From Oscheius dolichura (lineage: Eukaryota; Nematoda; Chromadorea; Rhabditida; Rhabditidae): a stretch of DNA of 64,000 nt. The stretch spans positions 7,130,001 to 7,194,000 of the forward strand of contig OW051495.1 in NCBI GenBank assembly GCA_932521035.1, written 5' to 3'. Shown piece by piece: positions 35,965-45,673 of the stretch. Within the stretch, counting starts at the first letter, position 1. Every line of letters starts with the position of its first letter. A program made the translations under genes and the position numbers. The notes under the pieces are model-generated. The model was not told the DNA's origin, made no database searches, and was given only the letters and a program-made list of their open reading frames with translations.

Positions 35965-36543
35965 TCCGACCCCTACACAGACTTCTTATTGACTTCTGCC
36001 TAGACGTAGTACAACTCGTATAGAAAGCCACCTGTCTTCCAACCATAGAACAAAAAGTGGCATACTCACCATCAAAGTCCAAAGGAGGCCAAACCAAACC
36101 AGCCATGAGCATTCTCTAGTGAGGAAGCCTGCGCAAAACAGCCGTAAACAATATATTCGAAAAGATGTTTTTATTCGAAATTATGAGGTCGGATATGTAC
36201 AGGCGTACAGGTTTGAAAGCTTATGGTGGCGATTAGATTAGTGCCCTTCGATCTTTCTTCCAGCCTGGTGCATCTTGTCCGAGGCCTTGTCCCTGGCTTC
36301 ACTGGCTTTGTCGGCAGCAGAGTCGGCAGCGTTTTTCACCTTGTAGGCGGCCTTGTCCTCAGTTCGGTTGGCGGTCATCTTGTCCCAGCCCTCTTCTCGG
36401 AGTCGGCGACGCTCTGGGCGGCATCCTTGGTCTTGTCAGTAATTCCCTTCTAAAATGGATAGAGTATAAAAAGAAAGAAGGGAAAGGAACTCACATCGTT
36501 GTCAGACATTGTATTTGTACAGTTGAAACTGAAGCCCGGCCGT
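35965..36543. other. Insert present only in the left arm
   Basis: In the right arm the flanking sequences ataaaatatattg and cctccatcccc are directly joined; here 579 bp separate them. The insert carries a frameshifted LEA-like copy with its own intron and 5' flank, so it arose by DNA-level duplication rather than retroposition. Whether the left arm gained it or the right arm lost it cannot be decided from this window. Confidence 0.85.
36238..36509 (-). pseudogene. LEA-like gene copy with a frameshift
   Basis: Exons 36509-36495 and 36449-36238 parallel the arm copies: MSDND, then KGITDKTKDAAQSVADSEK. Compared with the intact copies one base is missing after the SEK codons, which brings an early stop; downstream, the original frame continues to a conserved end (RKIEGH). 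The intron boundary is conserved. It may be a real pseudogene or a single-base assembly error. Confidence 0.75.
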
Positions 36544-37210
36544 CCTCCATCCCCACTTTATATAATCAAGGGGATCTTCTCATAACATGTTTATTCACAA
36601 AAGTCACATGTTACGCTATAAACAAAAACAGTATTGTATTTTGCCTTATGAGAAGCTGTGTTTTCCTTGACAGGGCGAACGATGATGCGAGGGGAGTCAA
36701 CACGGTAAACAGAGATTACACCGGGGCGGAGAGAACAAAAGATCGGACAGACAAGGGAGACGGGATGCACCCGAGTGCACCCAGATTATCAGAGTCCAAT
36801 TGAGGTGACCAGGGAGGCATAAAATCTTAATTTACCGCATAGACTTTACCCCCGACGGGGAGCCAGAAAAACAGATACTGCACTCTCTTTGTTTCTGCTC
36901 ACTAAAGTTTATGGTGGATGAGGACCACCACGAGGGATGACAGAAGGATGACAGACAGGAAACGATACCTAGTTTTATCAACCACAGCCTGTGGTCCACA
37001 GGGTTCGAATAAGGAGCTTTCGAGTTTTTGCTTCTCTCAACTTGTCTTAGAAACTAGGGGAGTTATGAGACATTACGAAACAGAATGAAGAAAAACAGAT
37101 CAGACACTGTGCACTGAAGGTCAACCAAGTCCACATCTTTATCATAATCATCCGTTCTCTGTCTGGGTTGGCCTCGAGGTCGCCGTTTTTCGGACTTCGG
37201 TCTATTCCCC

Positions 37211-37247
37211 GTAAACATGTTGTTTAGGAAAGCCACGGCGTATAAAA
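37211..37247 (+). promoter_or_regulatory. LEA gene promoter: FOXO-type site and TATA box
   Basis: gtaaaca at 37211-37217 matches the core DAF-16/FOXO element (GTAAACA), within an aaacatgttgttt partial palindrome. A tataaaa box follows at 37241-37247, about 50 bp before the ATG. The same pair sits in the right arm at 45754-45760 and about 45724-45730. Binding is inferred. Confidence 0.5.
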
Positions 37248-37297
37248 GCGGAGGGAGTCCAGTCAACAGCACCAGTTTCGACTGTACCAAGCTAACA

Positions 37298-37560
37298 ATG
37301 TCTGACGTGAGTTTTCCCTTCTCTTTTTTTTGAAATCTCTTCTCTTTTAGAAAGGAATCGTTGAGAAAACCAAGGATGCCGCCCAGAGCGCCGCCGACTC
37401 CGTCAAGGAGGGCTGGGACAAGATGACCGGCAACCGAACTGAGGACAAGGCCGCGGATAAAGTGAAGAATGCTGCCGACTCTGTCGCTGACAAAGCCGGT
37501 GATGCCAGGGACTGGGCTTCTGACAAGATGCACGAGGCCGGACGGAAGGTGGACCACTAA
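37298..37560 (+). CDS. Small LEA-like (group 3) protein, left-arm copy
   Basis: Two exons (37298-37306, 37351-37560) encode 72 aa with no signal peptide. The sequence is a run of amphipathic, Ala/Lys/Asp/Glu-rich repeats (KTKDAAQSAADSVKEG, DKAADKVKNAADSVADKAGD), typical of group 3 late-embryogenesis-abundant proteins that are disordered in water and fold into helices on drying. It should be a cytosolic stress protectant. The first exon holds only MSD. The copy in the right arm is identical in length and structure. A FOXO-type site upstream fits regulation in dauer or stress, which is inference. Confidence 0.82.
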
Positions 37561-37674
37561 CAAGCCCCTGTTAGGAACAAATTGCCCTATTTGTACTTTT
37601 AATGACCTCTGGTTATCACTTTTTTGAATGAACATCTGATTCAAATTTTCGTGTTAGAGTGAAGAGAGTAGTCT

Positions 37675-38899
37675 TCATTTCTTCTCCACATTGTTACTGC
37701 CAGAACCACTTGCTCCCATCGGAGTCGTCTGGGACACGAACCTCTTGGCACTAGCGTCTGAAACCATCTTTGTAGAACTGCTTCTAGTATGCTCTACTTA
37801 CAAAGAAGCTTAGCTATTCCTCTTCTGTAGCACTTGATACACATCAGCAGGATGATGGGATCGATGGCTTTCGGGACCGTCGTGAATACAGAGAAGAATG
37901 AGAAGATATCCACGTCGAAGTCCATCAAAGGAAAGAACATGGCAAATAGCGACGGGAGATGACTAAAGATTATGGGAGTACTGGTCTAAAATTCGTTGGC
38001 ATTTCCCCATGGCAGATTACGGCTTACTTGTAGTAGTAGTGACTTGAACAATTGTTTCTCTAACGAGATATTCATTCCCGCCTTTCGAACCCCCTGGATA
38101 GCTATCCACATTCGCCAACTGCACAGAATAACGACTATAATAGAGCCGGTGATCACCACGTAATGTGTGAGAACAGCTATAGTGCTCCCCAGAGAGAACT
38201 CTCCATTAATGTCCTATAATCAGAAGTCTGTCTGATCCTGAGAGGAGAGCTTACCGTAAACCTCAAAACATAGTTAGCCAGTTCTGTTTTGTTGTCCACA
38301 CCAAAATGTTCATGCAACGTCTGCTTGAGAGCCTCCGAGGGCTGGTTGCTTTTACAGGAGAAGTAGGCACAGAAGAAGGAATAGATCAGATAGACAACCC
38401 ATAGCATCCATAGAAACGCCTTGGCTGCAGCACTGTTACTTATAGACTGCTTCAACTCTGTTCTAAATTAGCCCTAATTTCATTAAAATGACAACAAATT
38501 TACCGGCATACTGTAATGTACCGGAAGAGGAAATGCACAACGACATATCCCAGCCATACGAGATAGAAGAAGCAGTAAGTGGTGGGACCCAATATGGCCA
38601 GGGGAGTATTGGCTATGGGGCCATAATAAGTGAAGGCGATCAGTGTTCTCTGCGAAATGAAGAATATCTGAATTCTTTGATTGTATCGAATCAAAAATGG
38701 AATTTACCGGTTCACCGAGCAGGACCGCAATGGCGAAGACGATCTCAAAGACGGCAAAACTCATGAGGATGTATTTATAGAAGCCGAAACTCTTGGAGGT
38801 GAACTTCTTCATGATATAGAGAAGGAAGAGGTTGAAGATGACGGCCAGACTGGCAGCAATGGTTTGGAAACCGAGAGCCACGACGAGGAGAGGGTTCAT
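37675..38899 (-). CDS. Seven-transmembrane chemoreceptor, str-like (copy 2)
   Basis: Six exons (38899-38708, 38667-38504, 38462-38255, 38213-38028, 37985-37802, 37757-37675) encode 338 aa with seven membrane spans. It aligns throughout with str copy 1: GFYKYILMSFAVFEIVFAI, IFFISQRTLIAFTYYGP and VFTTVPKAIDPIILLM. Intron 1 here is only 40 nt. The last exon and most of the intron before it lie inside block 2 of the inverted duplication. The C-terminal tail is Ser/Gly-rich. It should be a plasma-membrane chemoreceptor; the ligand is unknown. The start lies 9 bases after a tatttag acceptor. Confidence 0.84.
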
Positions 38900-39929
38900 T
38901 GTCTGGTCTAAATATACTCAGTCGAGATTGGTATCCACTACTCCGATCAGAGGCAGAAATGACGCAGCAAGGGGCAATAAAAGTGTCAGAAGTTGAATAA
39001 GTTCTGATTGCGAGTTAGTCGGGAAACGTCCGAAGGTGCAGAGGTAAGGTTCAAACAACGGAGATTTGATTAGAAAGGACAGGCAGCCATGAAGATCAGT
39101 TCGAAGAAAAGAGGCAACGGTGCCTATAATCGAGAGTAGGAGGTCAATTTTAGCTGTCTTCAATTCAAAATCACAAGGAGACCGTTTAAACTGATTTTAA
39201 AATTGATTTAAAGCGGGAACCCGTTTAGAACACAAAGTACCCGGCTTTCCAAAGGCTTTACAAGGGATCCAGCTGTGTTGAAAACTGAAAATTGCCCTAC
39301 TACTGTATTCGTTTAATGAGACAATGTACAGAACATTAGAAAAAGCCAAAGAGGTAAGAATAACATAAAACTACAAGACAAATTTGTAATAAACAGGTGG
39401 AACAACGCTGCCACGTCAAGTGGCAATCACCATTTCGAAGTTCACCAGTTATCAGGCACATGGCCGGGAGTAATTTGAATAAAGTTATGACTTGTGCGAC
39501 CGGTGACAAGTCTAAATAGAGAGATCAGTTGTGTTGTGGAAAAGAGTAGGGATCTATGAAGAGAAACATTTCGAGGAAAGGTAAACCGTCTGCGTCTTTG
39601 GGATAAAATTGGATTTGCAAGCTTTTCATTCCAATCAGTGAACAAATAAATAAAGTTAGCGGGAATAATTGGTCCGAACAAAGTAGGGCAGCCTCAAAAA
39701 AAGATTTGATGCCAGTTTTATCCACAAGACGCGACATCTTATAGAACCGAAAAAGAAGCTGCCCCTGATTTCCCGGGGGCTCGAGAGAGCCACTGGTACT
39801 GTATATGGCCCAGTGGTCGCCAGAATATTGTTGTTGCAGGGATCGTTATTGGGAACCACTTTGTATAAATAAGTGGCTATCCCCCCGAGGAAGCATCTGC
39901 AGCCATCTAACAAGCAGGTGGGGATAAAA
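38900..39929. other. No gene recognised; str copy 2 upstream region
   Basis: No joinable coding frames. A tataaata box at 39864-39871 probably belongs to the short transcription unit that follows. Confidence 0.4.
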
Positions 39930-40066
39930 ATGGATATCGGCCCTGAGGACAGAAAGTTCTTCTGGCGTCACCTGCACTATCTAAGGCTGTATAGACATGG
40001 TGAGCAAAACAATTAGATATTCGTATACGAGGACAAATCTTAATTAAAGGCAAGACTGTATGGTAA
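39930..40066 (+). CDS. Putative micro-gene, about 27 aa
   Basis: A TATA box (tataaata, 39864-39871) is followed 59 bp later by an ATG, a 70-nt exon (39930-39999; MDIGPEDRKFFWRHLHYLRL) ending at a gtgagc donor, a 50-nt intron and a short exon (40050-40066) to a stop. An AATAAA follows at 40081. The ordered signals suggest a real small transcript; the peptide is unrecognised and could equally be a non-coding RNA or a truncated relic. Confidence 0.35.
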
Positions 40067-40647
40067 CCGGCGCCCTGCATAATAAAGAAAAGAAACAATA
40101 CAAATAGAGGTTTTTAGAATTCTCTTAGAATAAAGGGCACATCTCTGATATCTTAAACTATAAGACGTCAGAATTCTAGGCTGCTTATAATTGTTTTCTG
40201 ACGAGAGGGCATAGAAGAAGAAGGTGGGATCTGCTTTCATCGGTTTGAAAAGTGAAGTTCATGAAGAGTAGAGAAAATTAGCTACCGCCCAAGATGTGCG
40301 TGAATACATTTTAGTCTTTCCCAGAATTCCCCTCTTTGTAAAGAGCATCATTCGGCTGAAAAGCCCTGATTATTGCTCGCTCCTCGACCCGACGCCTACT
40401 TAAATTATATCACTCTCGTTAGACTGAATGGGCCCCCAAGAGATCAACAAAGATGCACACAAAGGTACGTGAGCCCAATCTTATTTCCTTTTTTGTCTGT
40501 CCATTAGTCCATTAAAAGTCTCTCTCTGTTGTTTCCGCGAAAACAAGTCAATAATATTTTGAACGGGCGAGAGACACACGAGAACCTTGGAGGCGTATAA
40601 ATAACACGAGTCGATAGTTTTCTGAGACAAAGCAGTCGCCGAAAATA

Positions 40648-41240
40648 ATGTCTTCTTTCTCGCTCTTCTACGTTACCCTCTTCGGAGTTATCTGTCTTGT
40701 TCTTTGTGATGTGAGTTCCTTTTCGTGGCTACTAGTTGGTCTGTCCATCTCTGGAGGGTCATAACGCTCCCGGGTCCCCATAGTCCTCTAATTAAACACC
40801 TCTGGCAGCTTTCTAGGCACATTGTAAACCTTTAGTAGAGCACAGTAACCATGGAATCTTTCGGATTTAGGTGGATCATACCATCCAAAAGGGAGCAGAT
40901 ACCGCGAAAGCCGGGGCTCATGAGACCGAAAGCGTTTTTGGCCCAGCTGCCAAGGGGCTCGAGGCGTCTGCTCATAATATTGGAGACAAATTCAAAAGTG
41001 GACTAGACAACATCAAAAGCGGCATAAATGAGAAGGTTTACTATATCCCCCGTAGATTTGAGTGACGAAATTTAGACCGCAGCAGCCAGAGGTTCAATAG
41101 GCGATAAACTTCGAGAAGGAGCTGAGTCAGTTGACCCCTCTGCCCACGCCAGCGCTGGTAGAGCATCTAGCGGTGGTGATTCTGGTAGCGGAAGCTCTAG
41201 CGGTAGCGGTCATGCAAGCGCCAGTGCCAAAGGCCATTAG
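40648..41240 (+). CDS. Secreted LEA-like protein
   Basis: Three phase-0 exons (40648-40710, 40871-41035, 41076-41240) give 130 aa. Exon 1 is a signal peptide (SLFYVTLFGVICLVLCD). Exon 2 holds LEA-type repeats (IQKGADTAKAGAHETESV, GLEASAHNIGDKFKSGLDN). Exon 3 continues them and ends in a Ser/Gly/His/Ala tail (GSGSSSGSGHASASAKGH). It probably acts outside the cell or in the secretory pathway as a hydration or stress protein. A TATA box (tataaat) lies near 40600, and AATAAA near 41283. A second pair of related exons follows at 41493-41762. Confidence 0.75.
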
Positions 41241-41492
41241 TTATTGAACATATCTGTTCTTCCATTTTGAAATACATTCCATAATAAACAGATTTATTTT
41301 CATTCTAAAAGTCTTGTCTATCTCATGGGGTCCATCAAAACGCTCAAGAACATGGGGTTGTAAACATCGATCAGATTGTTTACGGAATGGCCGGTTGTTT
41401 TCTTTTTAATCCCTTCTGCTGATGGTTTCATTTGAAGAACAGAGAACAGATTTGGCATCTTTCAAACGTCTAAAATCTAGAAAATTTTCCAG

Positions 41493-41762
41493 GTAGAATC
41501 AACTATTCAAAATGGAGCTGACTCGGCCAAGGCGGCCGCCTCGGGTGCCAAGGAATCAGCTCACGACGCGGTCCAAGGAGCCAAGAATGCAGCCAGCAAT
41601 GTCGGAGACAAGGTTCAGCTGGGAGTCAATAAAGTTAACGAGAAGGTAGGAAACGTTTTTAACGTTTATGAATGTGAACTGCTTCAGACGGCAGATGCCC
41701 GAGGAGCAATCAGTGAGAAGATGCGCGAGGGCGCTCATAACATTGAGCCAGACCATGTCTAA
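41493..41762 (+). CDS. Second LEA-like exon pair (alternative 3' exons or headless copy)
   Basis: Exons 41493-41645 and 41688-41762, both phase 0, parallel exons 2-3 of the secreted LEA-like gene: VESTIQNGADSAKAAASGAK matches VDHTIQKGADTAKAGAHETE, and both second exons start with TA-A/D-ARG. A good ttttccag acceptor precedes it, but no signal-peptide exon with its own ATG is found in between. Exon 1 at 40648-40710 could splice in frame to either set, giving two isoforms; otherwise this is a tandem copy that lost its first exon. Its own taataaa follows near 41800. Confidence 0.55.
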   Translation, partial: VESTIQNGADSAKAAASGAKESAHDAVQGAKNAASNVGDKVQLGVNKVNEKVGNVFNVYECELLQTADARGAISEKMREGAHNIEPDHV

Positions 41763-41797
41763 ACCAACTGTTCCCCTTATGTACCAATATATATTTC

Positions 41798-41962
41798 CTA
41801 ATAAACGGTCACATCTATCTCAACCAAAGGGATGTCATCTTTCGTGTACAGGCATCTTTTGGTCTCATCGTCCTTCGCACGCTGGGAGAGAGACCACAAC
41901 ATGTTGTTTACGTATTCTCTGCTAACACGATCTGGCCATCTCTGCAACCTTTTTCTAAACTG
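41798..41962 (-). other. Terminal-exon-like segment of unknown gene
   Basis: After a agtttcag acceptor on the minus strand, an open frame (VSREYVNNMLWSLSQRAKDD, CLYTKDDIPLVEIDV) runs to a stop. The residues look protein-like, yet the upstream DNA is the promoter of the complex I gene on the other strand and gives no exon. Possibly a gene remnant. Confidence 0.25.
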
Positions 41963-42066
41963 AAACTTTCTCTTTTTCAATCATTGGTCAGCTGTTGGCT
42001 GCGATTTTATCCATTTTCTTGTCCTATCCTCTTCTCTCCAAGAATCCGTTACTTGTTTTAGGTGAA

Positions 42067-43810
42067 ATGTTAAGCACTCGTCTAACCGGCGTCTGTACAA
42101 AATGTTCATGGGCGTCCCATGGTGTGTTGACCTCTGCGATCTCCAAGCGAAACTCCCACACCATCTGGTATCCAGATGCCGAGTTCGAAAGACAATTTAA
42201 AGTAGCTCATTCTGCTTTTCTCATAGCGCAATTTTAGCCAGGAGGTACTTTGGGCAACCTATGGATGTCCAATCACCACAATGACTTTGACAAGGCCATT
42301 GGACTCGACAAGTTCGAAAAGCTCCTGTATGAATCACCCGTACTCTCGGACTCCTACGAAGGAAAACATCGGTTATTCATGTAAAATTATAATTTTATAT
42401 TCAACATATAGTGAGAAGAACCTGGAGAATATGATTTTGAACTTTGGTCCGCAACATCCAGCTGCTCACGGAGTGTTGCGTCTTGTGTTGAAGTTGGAGG
42501 GAGAAGTTGTGATCAAGGCAGTTCCCCACATTGGACTGCTCCATAGAGCCACGGAGAAACTCATCGAGTACAAGACATACACCCAGGCTTTGCCATACTT
42601 CGATAGACTGGATTATGTTTCGATGATGTGTAATGAGCAGGCATGGTCACTGGCGGTTGAGAAACTGCTGAGGATTGACATCCCACCAAGGGCAAAATAC
42701 ATTCGAAGTGGGCATTTTGATGCTTACAGTCGATAAACTTATGCTTTCTAGCCATGTTTGGTGAGCTGATGCGCATTCAAAACCATATAATGGGAGTGAC
42801 TACTCATGCTCTGGACGTGGGAGCCATGACTCCATTCTTCTGGTTGTGTGAAGGTCTGTTTTCGGTTTTGTTTTCTGATGTTCTTGGGTTAGAACGAGAG
42901 AAGCTGTTCGAATTCTCCGAGCGTGTCTCCGGTGCCCGAATGCATAGCAACTATGTCCGCCCGGGAGGAGTTACCTACGACCTTCCAATGGGCTTCCTCG
43001 ATGATCTCCATGACTGGTGCATCAAGGTAGAGCCTACATTTCTGACCTAATTGCTTTAGTTCCCCGAAAGAATAGATGAGCTAGAAGATGTGCTCACAGA
43101 GAATCGTATCTGGAAGGCCAGAACCATCGATATTGGCCTGGTCACCGCAGAGAATGCTTTGAATTGGGGATTTACTGGGGTAATGCTCCGCGGCTCTGGT
43201 ATCAAGCAAGACGTCCGTCTTACCCAGCCCTATGACGCGTATGATCAAATGGATTTCGAAGTACCTATTGGAACTAACGGGGATTGCTATGACAGGTACC
43301 CTCTCCATTATATTAGCCTCCATTATCCAGATATCTCTGCCGAGTTGAGGAAATGCGGCAGTCGCTGAGGATCATTCACCAATGTATGAATAATATGCCT
43401 GAAGGCGATATCAAAACTGATGACCATAAGTATTGTGCCCCGAAGAGGACCGAAATGAAGGTAGAGACAAATCTTTATGAGCTAATCAAACTTGTAGGAT
43501 TCCATGGAAGCGTTGATCCATCACTTCAAGTTCTTTGCCCAGGGGTTTGCAGTCCCTCCTGGCGCTACTTATGTACCTGTTGAGGCGCCAAAAGGCGAAT
43601 TTGGTGTCTATCTCGTATCTGATGGAACCACCAAGCCTTACAGGTAATACCTTCACATCTTTCCTTCAAAGCTCCTCTAGATGCTACATCCGTGCTCCTG
43701 GTTTCGCCCATTTAGCAGCCATCGGCGATATCTGTTACATGTCTCTGATAGCCGACCTGGTGGCCACCATCGGAACTTTAGATATTGTGTTGGGAGAGGT
43801 TGATCGATGA
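42067..43810 (+). CDS. gas-1: NADH:ubiquinone oxidoreductase 49-kDa subunit (complex I, NDUFS2)
   Basis: Eight exons (42067-42201, 42238-42380, 42412-42707, 42752-43026, 43060-43295, 43331-43460, 43498-43643, 43681-43810) encode 496 aa. After a mitochondrial presequence ([19 protein letters not shown]), the conserved core begins with [14 protein letters not shown] and includes [59 protein letters not shown] and RAPGFAHL. It forms part of the quinone site in the matrix arm of complex I. The name follows the C. elegans orthologue. Intron 2 is 31 nt. The ATG is 5 bases after a gttttag acceptor. Single-copy housekeeping gene; a useful phylogenetic anchor. Confidence 0.95.
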
Positions 43811-43961
43811 GAAAGAGTACGTGTGCCCACGTCACCCACTACTACGTGTAAATAAATACTGGTTTCTATCAAAAGAGGGGATCGGTTTCCTAGAGTTTTG
43901 TTGTGGATAGCGAGACCAGAAAGAGGAGATCAAAAGGGTGCATCATATAAATATTTATATA

Positions 43962-44400
43962 TCATAACCCGTAAATCTTCTTACCGAAAGCTTTGATTAC
44001 AGTGTTACAGCACCTGAAGAGAGTATTTCCGAATATAAGCAGATGCCCTACTGTTTTCTATATTTCAAGTCACTGTCGGTACTCCCCAACTTGATGGGAT
44101 GTGTTCCAATATTGGATATTGAAGCGAGCAGTGACGATAACCTTGATATCCGCAGTTGGGTACTGTATTGACGTCACCACAATCCACTTAGATCCCGGCT
44201 TCATCTGCACTTTATCCACTCTGCGGCGGGGTATCTTCTTGTAGAATATCCTCTTCACAAACATAAAGAGATACGTTTTAAATAGATATGAGAGAGTCTT
44301 ACATATTGGCGGTGTCCTGTTCCCTGTATTGAGACACGGTAGCTAGAAGAGCAAGCAGTGAACAAGCAACTAAAACTGAGAAGTAACGAAATGATCCCAT
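43962..44400 (-). pseudogene. Collapsed DUF288 copy: first two and last exons only
   Basis: Exon 1 (44400-44303) and exon 2 match those of the full gene at 46849-49714 (LLALLATVSQYREQDT, KPGSKWIVVTSIQYPT). The sequence then jumps directly to a match with the end of exon 15 (GTHPIKLG) and exon 16 (CCNTVIKAFGKKIYGL), so everything between, including the catalytic part, is missing. The frame is shifted at the junction and stops early. A tandem-duplication remnant in the same orientation as the full gene. Confidence 0.8.
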
Positions 44401-45101
44401 AGGTCCCTCTATTAGGATGACTATCTCTAGAAAGTCTATTGAATAAGCGTTAAAAAAATGAAAGCTTGAAGAAAATAGAATTTGGCGGTTGGCCTCCAGG
44501 ACGGCGGGAATTTGAAATGGTAAACTCGGAGAAGAGGCGTCGCTAGGAGCCGAAGGTAAGCAGAGATCGGATCGGGTTGATGTTGGATCCAAAGAAGGAA
44601 CTCTATATGAAGAGAGAAATGAAAAAGTATTCTATTAGGTTGTAACATAAGTCTTGTCTCTGGGTTTCTCACAAATCCCCGTGCTCCAATTCTTTTTCCG
44701 TTATATTCTACGCCTCGTTTTATGGTTATCCACCAATTTTCAGTTCATTTGCATGTCACCGTAAATTTTGACAACCGAAAAAAGGCGCCAAACCTTGGGT
44801 GACTAGGTCAATTTCGCTTCCAAAAACTCTGATTTTGGTACCATTGGACTCCTCTCAATGAGACAAATCCAGTGGTGCAAAAATCATCTCGATCGGAAAC
44901 GATTTGACGGGGTTACACCCTTCCGAAATTTGAACTCGACTTCCCCGCTGTGATACTATGGCTCAATGCGATGTCGGTTGCGCGGCGTCTATCACTTCCG
45001 AGTTCGACTCCCGCCACTGGCAAAACATTTTTGCATTTATTTCTTAAGCTTTAGTCAGCATTGATACTCTATTTTTTTTTCATAAACATGTCATATCAGC
45101 T
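44401..45101. other. No gene recognised; contains a degraded tRNA-like sequence
   Basis: Around 44960-45020, tggctcaatgcg and gagttcgactccc resemble pol III A and B boxes, but the T stem pairs poorly and no acceptor stem forms. It may be a relic of a tRNA or a tRNA-derived SINE. The rest shows no coding signal. Confidence 0.35.
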
Positions 45102-45297
45102 TCCCGAAAGCCATCGATCCCATCATCCTGCTGATGTGTATCAAGTGCTACAGAAGAGGAATAGCTAAGCTTCTTTGTAAGTAGAGCATACAGTTCTACA
45201 CAGATGATTTCAGACGCTAGTGCCAAGAAGTTCGTGTCCCAGACGACTCCGATGGGAGCAAGTGGTTCTGGCAGTAACAATGTGGAGAAGAAATGAA
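45102..45297 (+). pseudogene. Truncated 3' fragment of str chemoreceptor gene
   Basis: It contains the end of the penultimate exon (AIDPIILLMCIKCYRRG) and the entire last exon (SAKKFVSQTTPMGASGSGS) of str copy 2, in opposite orientation. No other part of a receptor is present. The intron is 7 nt shorter than in the parent. Confidence 0.88.
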
Positions 45298-45410
45298 GAC
45301 TACTCTCTTCACTCTAACACGAAAATTTGAATCAGATGTTCATTCAAAAAAGTGATAACCAGAGGTCATTAAAAGTACAAATAGGGCAATTTGTTCCTAA
45401 CAGGGGCTTG

Positions 45411-45673
45411 TTAGTGGTCCACCTTCCGTCCGGCCTCGTGCATCTTGTCAGAAGCCCAGTCCCTGGCATCACCGGCTTTGTCAGCGACAGAGTCGGCAGC
45501 ATTCTTCACTTTATCCGCGGCCTTGTCCTCAGTTCGGTTGCCGGTCATCTTGTCCCAGCCCTCCTTGACGGAGTCGGCGGCGCTCTGGGCGGCATCCTTG
45601 GTTTTCTCAACGATTCCTTTCTAAAAGAGAAGAGATTTCAAAAAAAAGAGAAGGGAAAACTCACGTCAGACAT
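45411..45673 (-). CDS. Small LEA-like (group 3) protein, right-arm copy
   Basis: Two exons (45673-45665, 45620-45411) encode the same 72-aa Ala/Lys/Asp-rich protein as the left-arm copy, with the same 3-codon first exon and intron position. Its TATA and FOXO-type sites are duplicated with it. Both copies have intact frames, so both may be expressed, doubling the dose of a presumed desiccation or stress protectant. The high arm identity points to recent duplication or gene conversion. Confidence 0.82.

Larger units (their letters stand above)
36544..37876. repeat. Inverted duplication, left arm, block 2
   Basis: The 1333-bp block pairs in reverse complement with 45102-46427 (1326 bp). Differences seen are few: several substitutions and a net 7-nt indel in the last intron of the GPCR. 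It spans the LEA-like gene, its promoter, and the 3' part of str copy 2, so the left arm is probably the source. Confidence 0.93.

Noticed and set aside
44950-45020. A tRNA gene suggested by A-box-like and B-box-like sequences
   Set aside because: The T stem has mismatches and no acceptor stem can be formed; at best it is a degraded relic.
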